Below, in pieces: positions 1 through 8,020 of a stretch of DNA of 24,441 nucleotides. Positions within the stretch are counted from its first letter, which is position 1; the number at the start of each line of letters is the position of its first letter. The notes beneath the pieces are model-generated. The model was not told where the DNA came from. It saw only the letters and a list, made by a program, of their open reading frames with translations, and ran no database searches. A program made the position numbers and the translations under genes. The stretch is from Chloroflexota bacterium (GTDB taxonomy: Bacteria > Chloroflexota > Anaerolineae > B4-G1), in contig DSAR01000555.1 in NCBI GenBank assembly GCA_011046405.1, positions 1 through 24,441 on the forward strand, written 5' to 3'.

Positions 1-134
1 GCGACCGCCACACACCCCAAACCCCCATTCTCCGGCACAGCAAAGGGCTGGTCTGAGTAGTCACCTTTTCAAAATTCAGGGAGTGGGGTATAGTGTGGAT
101 TGTATATGTATCAGATCAGTGAGGGGAGGCGTGT
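1..134. other. 5' edge and leader of rsmD
   Basis: No gene could be supported here. The stretch may hold the end of an upstream gene and the promoter of the methyltransferase gene. A TATAGT at about 91-96 could be a -10 box, but no convincing -35 accompanies it. A purine-rich Shine-Dalgarno (GGGGAGG) lies at about 123-129, just before the ATG at 135. Confidence 0.3.
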
Positions 135-695
135 ATGCGTGTGATTACGGGGACGGCCAAGGGACGGCGATTGAAATCGGTGCCGGGGGATCGAACGCGC
201 CCGGTGACCGATCGGGCGAAGACCGCTTTATTCGACATAATCAGTTACGACATACGGGGCAGTCATTTCCTGGACTTGTTCGCCGGGACGGGGCAGGTGG
301 GGATCGAGGCGCTGAGCCGTGGGGCGGCGTCGGCGGTGTTCGTGGAGTTAAATGCTATGGCGCTGCGTACCATCCGCGACAACTTGGCCCATACCCAGTT
401 GGAGGCGGATGCCCAGGTCGTTCGCGCCGACGTCTTCGATTTCTTGGCCCCAACACGGGAACCGATGGGGACTTTCGATTACATTTACGTCGCCCCGCCT
501 CAGTATCAAGGATTGTGGATCGAGACGCTGCGTGCGTTGGACGCCAACCCTGGCTGGTTGGCCGATGAAGGCTGGGTGATGGTACAGATTGATCCCCGCG
601 AGTACGAGGATTTGGCTTTGACCAACCTGGCCCTTTTCGACCAGCGCACGTATGGGGGCGTGATGTTCTGTTTTTATTCCCGACTGCCTGGATAA
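135..695 (+). CDS. rsmD: RsmD-family 16S rRNA (guanine-N2) methyltransferase
   Basis: A 186-residue Rossmann-fold SAM-dependent methyltransferase of the RsmD family, which methylates G966 of 16S rRNA during 30S assembly in the cytoplasm. The start MRVITGTAKGRRL is the family N-terminus, and SAM motif I (LDLFAGTGQVGIEALSRGA) sits at about residues 46-64. The usual catalytic (D/N)PPY motif is replaced by APPQY at about residues 119-123, so the acidic or amide residue that contacts the target base is missing in this alignment; this may be a lineage variant. Length is normal for the family. The ATG at 135 has a good Shine-Dalgarno (GGGGAGG). In many bacteria rsmD is followed by coaD, but here the next gene is convergent. 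Confidence 0.88.
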   Translation: MRVITGTAKGRRLKSVPGDRTRPVTDRAKTALFDIISYDIRGSHFLDLFAGTGQVGIEALSRGAASAVFVELNAMALRTIRDNLAHTQLEADAQVVRADVFDFLAPTREPMGTFDYIYVAPPQYQGLWIETLRALDANPGWLADEGWVMVQIDPREYEDLALTNLALFDQRTYGGVMFCFYSRLPG

Positions 696-724
696 CGTAA
701 CGTGTCGGATAGATGGATGGAGCA

Positions 725-759
725 CCATCATCTTGCCGGAATTGCCGTCAGGATGATGG
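725..759. terminator. Hairpin between convergent genes
   Basis: Perfect 8-bp arms CCATCATC (725-732) and GATGATGG (752-759), with extra pairing inside, lie where rsmD (+) and the kinase-like gene (-) converge. The hairpin overlaps the stop codon of the minus-strand gene. There is no T-run on either side, so a terminator role is inferred from position only. Confidence 0.35.
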
Positions 760-1515
760 CCGTTCAGCCTGCATAATTGAGCGTTCGGCCCATAGTTGGT
801 CCATCACCGTCTCCAGGCGACGGGCCAGGAGGTCGAGGGTGTGGGTGGTGACGTCGTCCTCGTTCTCGAAGACGACGTAGGGCACGGGGATCGAGCGCAC
901 GGTGACGAAATGCGGGTCGTCGGCTGTGAATTGGCGCCAATCGTCATCCCGGTAGAGGCGGGTCATTTTCTCGTCGGGCAGGCCATGTTCCAGGACACTG
1001 TCGGGCCGGTCCGGGTTGAAGCGCCGGCGATTTTTGTGCAACGATTCCTCGAAGGAAACGCTCACGTATACGATACCCGCTCGCCGGAGGATGGCGTCGT
1101 CCAGGTGCTGGAAGGCCTCGGCATACCCCCCGTGTTCGCTGCCCCGCGAGAACTCGATGAGCGTGCTCGTGTGTTCGTGATAGGATGGCTCGTCGCGCCG
1201 TCGCTTGTGATAGGCCAGGCTGATGCGTTCGATCAACAGATGCCAGAGATAGCGGTGTTTGAAGTAGCCGTCGGCATCGGTGTGTAACCGGGGTTGGCCC
1301 AAGCGATGCTCCAGGATGTCATCCTCCTCCAGCCAGGCCCACAACATAGGGAAATCGTCGATCACGTCCAGGTCGGCGATGTGGTACTGGCGTTGTCGGA
1401 CGTCGTCGGGCGTTTGGCGGAGGAAGTCGATGATCTCACTCTTGCCCGAAGCCGGCCGGCCGATCAGGATCAGGACGTCGAACGTTGCTCGATGTGTCTG
1501 GGTTCTGGTATCCAT
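748..1515 (-). CDS. P-loop kinase/ATPase-like protein of unknown substrate
   Basis: A 255-residue protein with a Walker A motif (LIGRPASGKSE) at about residues 17-27, right after a hydrophobic beta strand. It resembles small P-loop kinases, but no specific family is recognised. The rest is rich in charged residues, with HKRRRDEPSYHEHTS and SVSFEESLHKNRRRF in the middle, and a later strand IPVPYVVFEN. The frame stays open upstream to 1707, but that part is translation of a repeat element. The ATG at 1515 (MDTRTQTH) has a Shine-Dalgarno (GAGAGG) at good spacing and was chosen. It lies downstream of the transpeptidase gene on the same strand, with a MITE-like element between them. Confidence 0.7.
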   Translation of the reverse strand: MDTRTQTHRATFDVLILIGRPASGKSEIIDFLRQTPDDVRQRQYHIADLDVIDDFPMLWAWLEEDDILEHRLGQPRLHTDADGYFKHRYLWHLLIERISLAYHKRRRDEPSYHEHTSTLIEFSRGSEHGGYAEAFQHLDDAILRRAGIVYVSVSFEESLHKNRRRFNPDRPDSVLEHGLPDEKMTRLYRDDDWRQFTADDPHFVTVRSIPVPYVVFENEDDVTTHTLDLLARRLETVMDQLWAERSIMQAERPSS

Positions 1516-1544
1516 TTTACGCCTCTCGATCTGGACGGTTTTAT

Positions 1545-1678
1545 TACCCGACATCTCTGGATCACGAATGGACAAATAACACGAAATTTGGCTTCGAATT
1601 TCAAACAACATTCGTGAAATTCGAGCATTCGTGTGATTCGTGATCGAAAACCACGCTCTTGGCCACGAATGTCGGGTA
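1545..1678 (-). mobile_element. MITE-like element, copy 1
   Basis: A 134-bp AT-richer segment is bounded by inverted ends that both begin TACCCGACAT. The left end reads TACCCGACATCTCTGG and the right end, read inward on the minus strand, TACCCGACATTCGTGG. The outer TA on each side fits the TA target duplication of IS630/Tc1-mariner-type elements. The interior is made of repeated ATTCGTG/CACGAAT words. Read on the minus strand, it is near-identical over most of its length to 5260-5403, which lies in the opposite orientation. It has no coding capacity. Confidence 0.7.
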
Positions 1679-1703
1679 GTGAAGGGACGGTTGTAGATAG
1701 CGC

Positions 1704-2723
1704 TCAAACGACGACGATTCGCGTGGCGCTATCCTCTTTCGATACCTTTCGCTCGTATTCGTCGTAGGGCACGATGGGGTCGGTCCAACGGAAGATCCAC
1801 TGGGCAGCCTGGTTCGACACGTTGATGCACCCATGGCTGTGGGGACGGACGAAATCGTTGTGCCAATACGTACCGTGGATGGCGATGGCGGACCAGGTGT
1901 AGTAGACCGGGAACGCCACGCCGGGCAAGTCATAGCGATCGTTCTCGGCGCCGCCGACCATACGCCGGGTGTGGCGCTTGTAGAGCACGCGATATTCGCC
2001 CCGTGGCGTGGTGCCTCCCGCTCCCGACGAGATCCGGGTGATGAAGACGGGCCCCTGACCCTCGAAGCAGGTCAGGCGCTGGTTGCTGAGGTTGATCTCG
2101 ATCCACTTGTCGGGATGACCGGGAGAGATGGGGGCCATCTCTTCAGGCGGGATGCGACGCACCGACCAGGTTGGAACGTAAGGCCCCGGTGCGTAGGTGA
2201 TGCCGTCCTTGAGCTGATACCACCAGTTCCCCTCATCGTCTTCAGTGGCGCCGATCACGCGGTAGACCGTCCCGTAATACAGCTTGTATCGCACGCGGGC
2301 GCTATCGGGACGCCAACGGGCTTCGGCGATCGGGACGCACACCTGGCTCCAGAAACCTGGCTCTGCCACCTCGGAGACGATCTCAGACTGCGGGTCGTTC
2401 TCGACTGGCTGGACGTACCCGCTGTGAATAAAGCCATCGTCGGTCTGGTACCAGATGGGGTTTCCGGGCCAGGGCGGCTTACCGGAAATGGCCGCGTGAA
2501 GCGGGATGATCTCGTCCCTCGTTTTCCACGCGACCCATTCGGCGGCGGCGTCAGGCTCTGTGCGAAGCGCGTGTCGCCACCACGTGGTGATACGTCCCAG
2601 GGAGGTCGGTGGAGGTTCCGGCGCCGGTTCGGTGTCTTTTTCCTCTGGCCAATGGGGCAGTGCTGCCAGGGCCAGGGCGACGCTCGACCATTTTATGAAC
2701 TCACGGCGATTGATGTTTTTCAT
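1704..2723 (-). CDS. Tat-exported L,D-transpeptidase (YkuD domain)
   Basis: A 339-residue exported enzyme. The N-terminus MKNINRREFIKWSSVALALA carries a twin-arginine motif (RREFIK) and a short hydrophobic stretch, so Tat export to the cell surface is likely. The middle (about 60-200) looks like SH3-type wall-binding repeats, with DGFIHSGYVQPVEN and YYGTVYRVIGA. The C-terminal YkuD domain has HGTYWHNDF followed by SHGCINVSN at about residues 284-308, the catalytic His/Cys signature. Such enzymes form 3-3 peptide crosslinks or attach proteins to peptidoglycan. ATG at 2723 has AGAGG upstream. The presence of a YkuD enzyme suggests at least some peptidoglycan in this organism. Confidence 0.88.
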   Translation of the reverse strand: MKNINRREFIKWSSVALALAALPHWPEEKDTEPAPEPPPTSLGRITTWWRHALRTEPDAAAEWVAWKTRDEIIPLHAAISGKPPWPGNPIWYQTDDGFIHSGYVQPVENDPQSEIVSEVAEPGFWSQVCVPIAEARWRPDSARVRYKLYYGTVYRVIGATEDDEGNWWYQLKDGITYAPGPYVPTWSVRRIPPEEMAPISPGHPDKWIEINLSNQRLTCFEGQGPVFITRISSGAGGTTPRGEYRVLYKRHTRRMVGGAENDRYDLPGVAFPVYYTWSAIAIHGTYWHNDFVRPHSHGCINVSNQAAQWIFRWTDPIVPYDEYERKVSKEDSATRIVVV

Positions 2724-2777
2724 TTGACCTCTTGTTTGACCGCTTATCTGTCATGGGTGTGTTTCAAACGATTCAAG

Positions 2778-2848
2778 CCTTGTTCGTAGTACGCTAGGTA
2801 GCGGCTTCAGCGCGTTTTTACGGCGATAAATCGCCTACTACAAACTTG
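2778..2848. repeat. Palindromic intergenic repeat (GTAGTA ends)
   Basis: A 71-bp segment with imperfect inverted ends: GTTCGTAGTACGC on the left, and GTTTGTAGTAGGC when the right end is read inward on the minus strand. It holds an inner perfect palindrome GGCGATAAATCGCC at 2822-2835. The shape is that of a small non-coding dispersed element. Confidence 0.5.
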
Positions 2849-2956
2849 ACCTCAAATGAAATGAAACGTACCCATCTGTCATTTGTTTTGGTTATTTTGA
2901 TTATTCGTCGTTCGTTAATTATACGCTGAAGTGGCCTGCCGTCAATCGAGAGAATT

Positions 2957-2989
2957 CCTTGCAATCTCCTTGCAATCTCCTTGCAATTT
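2957..2989 (+). repeat. Three tandem 11-bp repeats
   Basis: The unit CCTTGCAATCT occurs at 2957-2967 and 2968-2978, and once more with one change (CCTTGCAATTT) at 2979-2989. It is a plain microsatellite-like array in non-coding DNA, with no visible partner gene. Confidence 0.75.
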
Positions 2990-3013
2990 CTAATTCGACG
3001 GCGACGGGAAGTT

Positions 3014-3031
3014 AATCCGCGAAGGCGGATT
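3014..3031. repeat. Short perfect hairpin
   Basis: AATCCGC (3014-3020), loop GAAG, then GCGGATT (3025-3031). It lies beyond the 3' end of the minus-strand membrane protein gene (stop at 3095-3097). It could serve as a weak terminator for that gene, but it has no clear U-tract. Confidence 0.4.
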
Positions 3032-3094
3032 TCGCAAATGTGGTCGCGAATTTATTCGTCAGGATAAAAGTTAACATGGTCAGGCCTGATCAGG

Positions 3095-5116
3095 CTAAGG
3101 ACAGCGAAGCGATAGGAATACAAAGTCTTCAACAAGGTCGTTATCCTGAAGGTCCCTCGCAGGCCAAATCTCGCCCGTCGAAAGATCCCACACGCCGAGG
3201 CGGACGGTGTACGATCCGGTCGATGTGGGATCGAAGTGGCGCACGTCTCGCATCATCTCACCCGGTTCCCATAGCCAGAAGGGCATCATCTGGAGCAAGG
3301 GGTAGCCGTCGGCCTGGGTGACGACTGAGCCATCCGGTCGCAACAGGTGGGCGAACACGCTCGCGTCGGTCCCGATCTTTTCCTCGACCTGCCAGTAAGT
3401 CGTCAGGTGGACCGATCCGGCGTCATCACACCGGACGCTTGCCTCCCAGAGCGTGATCTGGTCGCCGAAGTGGGCGATTGGTGGGCCGCCGGAGGGTCGA
3501 GCGCTGGGGCCGCCGGCTTCGAGCAGGTGGATGCGCGCTGGCTCGTATCGCGCCAGATAGACGGCGCCGCTGCGACGGATCGCGTTGGCCATCTCCTGCC
3601 AGCCAACCTCTGGCCCAAAGAGTTGGTAGGTGTAGCTTTCTGTTTGATCCGAGGTGACAATACCGAAGGCGGCCGCCTCGGCGGCGTCGTGAAGGCCGGT
3701 GTGCACGTAGACCAGATCACGGGCATCGACCCGTTGCGGGAGCGGTGTGACGCCCTCGAAACCCAAAGGATAACGCCGGGCGTGGGGCGTGATGCGCGAG
3801 GGGAGATTGACCAACAGGAGTGGGCGTGGGCCGGTGCGGGCCGCGGCAGCGGCGTCCCAGATGCTTTCTCCTGCCAACGCATACAGGCGCACCCCCTCAC
3901 GCACGAAAGCGACGGCTGGGAACAGCAGGACGATGAGTAGAAGACTGGTGATCAACAGCCGCCAGGTTGGGCGCAGCCAGGCGCTCCAGCCGTCGACAGC
4001 GGTCGCCCACACCAGGGCCATGCCGGTCGCCGTCATGTAGAGATAGCGGGGAGCCAGGGCAAACCAATCCGCCTCCATGGCGACCATCGGCGGCAGGGCG
4101 AACAGCGCAAACCAGGCCACGCCCAGCGCGAAACCTCCCCGGTGGCGTCGCAGCCCGAGCCAAGCCAGGCAGACCAGCGTGGGGAGTGCGACGAGCCACA
4201 GGCCAACCTCGGCCTCGGTATTGAGTTCCAGGCTTTGCGCCAGGGGCGCGATGGGATAAGTCAGGCCCTGGATCAGGTAGCCGGTGTTGCGCCAAAGCTC
4301 CGCCGGCTTGAGTCCGAACCCGGTGATGCCGGCGCCGCGCATCTGGCGCCACAGGGCCAGCGCCAGGGGGAGCAATCCGGCGAAGGCCAGCGCCCACCAC
4401 CCTGAAGCCGCCGTCTCCCGGGGCGTCCAGCGGCGCGTGAGTTGCCCGATCCCTTCGCTGAGCGCGACCAGCGCCCCGAGCAGCAGACCCGCTTCGTAAG
4501 TCAGCGGAGCCAAGAGAGCGAGCAGCAGGGCCAGGATGACCCACCGCGTGCCACCGCCCCGGCGTCCCCGGTCGTAAGCCAGCAGGGCGCCGGCGGTCAT
4601 GGCGCTGACCAGGGGATTGTACACCGCGCCGGGCCAGGCGACGGCCTGACGGGCAAAGGGAAAGGCGGCAAACAGGGCCGTAGCGACGACGGCGGGGAGG
4701 CAGGTTCCTTCCCGCGGGTGCGAGCGTATCCACGTGGCGGCCAATAGACCGGTGAACCAGGCCGCTGTGAAATGGGCGCCCAGGTTGAGGGCATGCAGGC
4801 CGGGCGGGTGCAATCCGCCGAGCAGCGCGGCCCACACCCGCCACAGGCTATACCACAGCGGGCGGTAATAGCCGTAGGGGCTGGGGCTGGTCCACAGTTG
4901 ACGCCAGGAAATCGATTCTAGCCACGGGATCTGGAGTAGGTCATCGGAAAAGAGCGGGAGGTTTAACGTATCCCCGTATAGCCCCAGGGTGAACGCCAGG
5001 GCTACGATCCCCGTGGCGACCGTTGGGCGCGCCAGTTGGCGCGCCAGTTGGCGCGCCAGTTGGCGCAGTAGATGCTTTGTTCTCTTCGTTTCCTTTTGTT
5101 TCTTTTTGGATGCCAT
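3095..5116 (-). CDS. GT-C-type integral membrane glycosyltransferase-like protein
   Basis: A 673-residue polytopic membrane protein. A very basic N-terminus (KKKQKETKRTK) is followed by three RQLA repeats, then many hydrophobic segments spread over about residues 35-400, and a soluble C-terminal region of about 270 residues ending in a beta-rich domain (SYTVRLGVWDLSTGEIWPA). FSDDLLQIPWL after the first membrane segment, followed by YGYYRPLWY, matches the acidic first-loop motif and YYRPL pattern of GT-C enzymes (PMT/TMTC-like), which take sugars from lipid-phosphate donors outside the membrane. The exact family and acceptor are unknown. The start ATG at 5116 lacks a clear Shine-Dalgarno. It faces away from the operon starting at 5617. 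Confidence 0.72.
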   Translation of the reverse strand: MASKKKQKETKRTKHLLRQLARQLARQLARPTVATGIVALAFTLGLYGDTLNLPLFSDDLLQIPWLESISWRQLWTSPSPYGYYRPLWYSLWRVWAALLGGLHPPGLHALNLGAHFTAAWFTGLLAATWIRSHPREGTCLPAVVATALFAAFPFARQAVAWPGAVYNPLVSAMTAGALLAYDRGRRGGGTRWVILALLLALLAPLTYEAGLLLGALVALSEGIGQLTRRWTPRETAASGWWALAFAGLLPLALALWRQMRGAGITGFGLKPAELWRNTGYLIQGLTYPIAPLAQSLELNTEAEVGLWLVALPTLVCLAWLGLRRHRGGFALGVAWFALFALPPMVAMEADWFALAPRYLYMTATGMALVWATAVDGWSAWLRPTWRLLITSLLLIVLLFPAVAFVREGVRLYALAGESIWDAAAAARTGPRPLLLVNLPSRITPHARRYPLGFEGVTPLPQRVDARDLVYVHTGLHDAAEAAAFGIVTSDQTESYTYQLFGPEVGWQEMANAIRRSGAVYLARYEPARIHLLEAGGPSARPSGGPPIAHFGDQITLWEASVRCDDAGSVHLTTYWQVEEKIGTDASVFAHLLRPDGSVVTQADGYPLLQMMPFWLWEPGEMMRDVRHFDPTSTGSYTVRLGVWDLSTGEIWPARDLQDNDLVEDFVFLSLRCP
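5027..5062 (-). repeat. Three tandem 12-bp repeats inside the coding region
   Basis: Three exact copies of GCGCGCCAGTTG (plus-strand reading) encode the RQLA/RQLA/RQLA stretch just before the first membrane segment of the GT-C-like protein. The 12-bp unit keeps the frame whatever the copy number, so length variation would be tolerated. Confidence 0.85.
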
Positions 5117-5199
5117 TGCGCGCTAGTTTATCACAGTGGCGGGAGAGCGCAAGGCGAGGAGCGTCGGATATTCGTACGAAAACCGTAGCGTAATCAAAG

Positions 5200-5227
5200 T
5201 TGAGTCTGAATGGGAGTATGCTATAAT
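5200..5227 (+). promoter_or_regulatory. Sigma70-type promoter of the ABC operon
   Basis: TTGAGT (5200-5205), a 16-bp spacer, and a perfect TATAAT (5222-5227), reading toward the gene at 5617. Predicted transcription starts near 5235, giving a leader of about 380 nt that carries a MITE-like element and three palindromes. Confidence 0.65.
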
Positions 5228-5259
5228 GGAGTCTGTGTGCTGAACATTGTGTATTGCAC

Positions 5260-5403
5260 TACCCGACATTCGTGGCCCAAAGCATGATTTTCTATCACGA
5301 ATCGCACGAATGGTCGAATTTCACGAATGTTTTTTCACGATTCAAAACCAAAATTCGTGTCATTTGTCCATTCGTGTCATTCGTGATCCAGAGATGTCGG
5401 GTA
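5260..5403 (+). mobile_element. MITE-like element, copy 2
   Basis: A 144-bp copy of the element at 1545-1678, in the opposite orientation, with TACCCGACAT at the left and ATGTCGGGTA at the right. It is about 10 bp longer than copy 1, through one more ATTCGTGTC-type word. It sits between the predicted promoter (5200-5227) and the first gene of the operon, so it would be transcribed in the leader. Confidence 0.7.
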
Positions 5404-5447
5404 ATGAAATTGTGTATGAGCGTAACTGCTCAGCATATATGTGTAGA

Positions 5448-5558
5448 GCGGATTACAATCCGCGTCGATGGCGCACGGGCTATTGGCTGGGTGGTGGGAA
5501 GCTAACACGTTGCCTGCAAGTGGCCGGATTACGATCCGGCTTCCGGATTGTGATCCGG
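5448..5558. repeat. Three GGATTRYRATCC palindromes
   Basis: Three related palindromes lie in the leader: GCGGATTACAATCCGC (5448-5463), GCCGGATTACGATCCGGC (5523-5540) and CCGGATTGTGATCCGG (5543-5558). They share the 12-mer GGATTRYRATCC, and the last two centres are 19 bp apart. They could be operator sites for a dimeric regulator or members of a dispersed palindromic repeat; the sequence alone does not decide. Confidence 0.6.
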
Positions 5559-5616
5559 CGGGCGCAAGGTGAGTAGATACGTATGAGCGATATATCGGAT
5601 CGGAGGTGTCGCCTTT

Positions 5617-7989
5617 GTGAAACGCATGAAATGGATCCTGTTTGCAGTAATCGTTCTGCTTGTCGCTATCACACTGCTCGGCCGGTCGAGCGAGCCCGTC
5701 CTGGCGCAAAGCCCTGGTCCCACCATGGAGGTCTCTGTGGGTTTCGATGGGTATTGCCGGGCCGGCGACGGGTACTGGTGCCCGGTCTCCGTGATCCTTT
5801 CGAACGAGGACGCTAACGTCGAAGGCGTGCTGCGCGTGATGGTCGATGGGGCGGCGGGAGTCGATTCGAGCGCTTACCTCAAGCCGGTCGTGTTGCCCTC
5901 TCGCTCGCGTAAGGCATATACCCTTTACGTCTCTTCGGCATCTTCGTCCTATCGCTCACGTCTGCTGGTCGAGTTATTGGTCGGGAGTGGGCAAAATCAA
6001 CGGATCGTGGCACAGCAGGCTGAGGTCGTTTGGTTGGACGATAAAGAGCGTTTATGGGGCGTGATCAGCAGCCGCCCATCGGCATTGAATTTCTTGAGCG
6101 ACCTGGCCTCGGTCAGCGTGGCCTCGATGGATTTGGAGACGTTGCCGGAAAATCCCCTGGGTTGGGAGGGATTGACCGTATTGGTGTTGAACGACGTCGA
6201 TACGAGCGCGCTGACCCGCGATCAACGGCGGGCGCTGGCAGTTTGGGTCTCCCAGGGCGGTCACCTGCTCGTCGGCGGAGGGGCCGGGGCAGTCCGCACC
6301 GACGCCGCCGTCGCCGATTTGTTGCCGGTCTCTCTCGGGGGGTCGCGCTCGGTGGATAGCCTGTGGGCGCTGGGCGAATGGGTGGGCGCGCCGAGCGAGG
6401 ATGGCCCTTACGCAGTGGCCGAGGCGAGTTTGCGGGATGGCGACGTCATAGTGGGCCAGGATGACCTGTTGTTGATCGCTTCTCGCGTTCACGGGGCAGG
6501 GAAGGTGACCTGGTTGGCCTTCGATGCCGCGCTCAGGCTGTTCTCCGAGTGGGATGATAATCTCCTGATGTGGGATTTGATGGTTGGTGTATGGGGTGTG
6601 CAGTCGACCCAATTTACCGTTCAGAATGGTTATAACCTGCGGAGTGCGATCAACGCGATTCCTGGCCTGGAATTGCCCTCGACGTTGCAATTGCTGGCCT
6701 TTATGCTGCTCTACACGATACTCGTGGGGCCGGTCAACTACCTCGTGTTGCGCAAGATGGATCGCCGGGAGTTGGCCTGGTTGACGATCCCGGTGCTGAT
6801 TCTGGGATTTTCGGCCTGTGCGTACCTGACCGGTTTCCAGGTCCGTGGCGCAAAAGCCATCGTCCATCGCCTGGCCGTGGCTTACGTCCCCGAAGAAAGC
6901 GGCGTAGCCCGGGTACGGCAGATGGTGGGCGTTTTCTCGCCCCGGCGCACCACCTACGACGTCTCCGTCGCCGACGTCGGTGTACGGGAGATCCAGATGA
7001 ATTATTATGGAGGGCCTGATAGACAGGCGCTCCGCGTGGTGGAGGAAGCCAATCGCGCCACAATCACCGATCTGCGGGTGGACGTGGGCGGCATTCAACC
7101 TTTCTTCACCGAAGGATACGTGGAGACGTCTCCTGTCGATTCCGACTTGAAGGTCGATACGACGACGTCGGGCGACCTGCGGGTGAGCGGGACCCTCCGT
7201 ATCGGCGACACACCGTTGGAGGGCGCGGCGATTATTTCTGGAAATTACGAGCAGCGCCTGGGCGACCTGGAAGCGGGACAGGAGGTGAACGTGCTCATTT
7301 CCTACTCGGGCGCTTCGGCCACCGGATACAAGCAATTCCCAGTGCTTATTCTCGGTCCTGGTTCTTATTGGGATGATCCAAAACTATATCGGCGACAGCA
7401 ATTTCTGCAGGCATTTACACCCTATGACGGCGCGGGAACGACGCTGCTGAGGAATGGCGTTTACCTGGTGGGGTGGGTCGAGGATGCTCCCCTGACGGTC
7501 GAGGTGGTGGATCGACCGTTCTCGACGCTTGGAACGACGTTGTACGTGTACGCCTTGCCGGTGACCGGGATCGGGTCGGGGGTCAAGGTGAACATCCCGC
7601 CGGGCCTTATCTCGTGCGGGGTGGAAAATTCAAGCGCTTCGTTGCATACGTGGTCGGCAGGCGGAGTTGGGCACATGGAGCCCGACACAGAGGTAGAGCT
7701 GTGGTGCCCGATTTGGAAGGGTGTGCAGATTAGCCAGGTCGATAAGTTGCAGTTACAGTGGCGAGGCCACAGTTATGGGGTGCTGCCTGCCGACGCGCCG
7801 GAGATTTCGCTGTGGAATCAAAAGACGGAGACCTGGCGCAAGCTTAGCATCAGTTGGGGCACGCACATCGTGCCTGCCGGGGAGTCCTTTGTCTTGCCGG
7901 AGGGGGGGATTCGCGTACGTCTCGTATCCAGCGCCGAGCAATCGGTCAATGTCGAGCAACTATCATTTAGCATTGAGGGGCGGCGATAA
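5617..7989 (+). CDS. Exported, membrane-anchored partner protein of the ABC transporter
   Basis: A 790-residue protein of unknown exact role. It starts with a signal peptide or anchor (MKRMKWILFAVIVLLVAITL) followed by an extracytoplasmic part (about 30-345). This includes a class I amidotransferase-like flavodoxin fold stretch (LTVLVLNDVDTS, then VSQGGHLLVGGG) of the kind found in DUF4350-like and Gld-type proteins; no catalytic triad is apparent. Two membrane segments follow near 354-376 and 386-408, joined by LVLRKMDRRELAW, and then a beta-rich region of about 380 residues. The GTG start at 5617 was preferred because GGAGGT lies about 9 nt upstream. It is first in an operon with an ATPase and two permeases (31 nt to the next gene), so a role as an accessory or sensing subunit is inferred. 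Confidence 0.72.
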   Translation: MKRMKWILFAVIVLLVAITLLGRSSEPVLAQSPGPTMEVSVGFDGYCRAGDGYWCPVSVILSNEDANVEGVLRVMVDGAAGVDSSAYLKPVVLPSRSRKAYTLYVSSASSSYRSRLLVELLVGSGQNQRIVAQQAEVVWLDDKERLWGVISSRPSALNFLSDLASVSVASMDLETLPENPLGWEGLTVLVLNDVDTSALTRDQRRALAVWVSQGGHLLVGGGAGAVRTDAAVADLLPVSLGGSRSVDSLWALGEWVGAPSEDGPYAVAEASLRDGDVIVGQDDLLLIASRVHGAGKVTWLAFDAALRLFSEWDDNLLMWDLMVGVWGVQSTQFTVQNGYNLRSAINAIPGLELPSTLQLLAFMLLYTILVGPVNYLVLRKMDRRELAWLTIPVLILGFSACAYLTGFQVRGAKAIVHRLAVAYVPEESGVARVRQMVGVFSPRRTTYDVSVADVGVREIQMNYYGGPDRQALRVVEEANRATITDLRVDVGGIQPFFTEGYVETSPVDSDLKVDTTTSGDLRVSGTLRIGDTPLEGAAIISGNYEQRLGDLEAGQEVNVLISYSGASATGYKQFPVLILGPGSYWDDPKLYRRQQFLQAFTPYDGAGTTLLRNGVYLVGWVEDAPLTVEVVDRPFSTLGTTLYVYALPVTGIGSGVKVNIPPGLISCGVENSSASLHTWSAGGVGHMEPDTEVELWCPIWKGVQISQVDKLQLQWRGHSYGVLPADAPEISLWNQKTETWRKLSISWGTHIVPAGESFVLPEGGIRVRLVSSAEQSVNVEQLSFSIEGRR

Positions 7990-8020
7990 GGGCGACCCCA
8001 TTTTTACCGGGAGGAATGAC

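Larger units (their letters stand above)
2724..3094. other. Repeat-rich intergenic region
   Basis: There is no gene in this 370-bp gap. It contains a palindromic element at 2778-2848, an 11-bp tandem repeat at 2957-2989, and a perfect short hairpin at 3014-3031. The remainder is AT-richer sequence in which I see nothing firm. The promoter of the transpeptidase gene should lie here on the minus strand, but no box pair is convincing. Confidence 0.6.

Noticed and set aside
1516..1707. N-terminal extension of the kinase-like protein (about 64 residues)
   Set aside because: It is translation of the MITE-like element; similar peptides (LSIRDPEMSGN) also arise from the copy at 5260-5403. The ATG at 1515 with a ribosome site is better.
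5243..5576. Open frames of about 83-110 codons over the MITE-like element and palindromes
   Set aside because: The frames are products of repeat DNA without ribosome sites.
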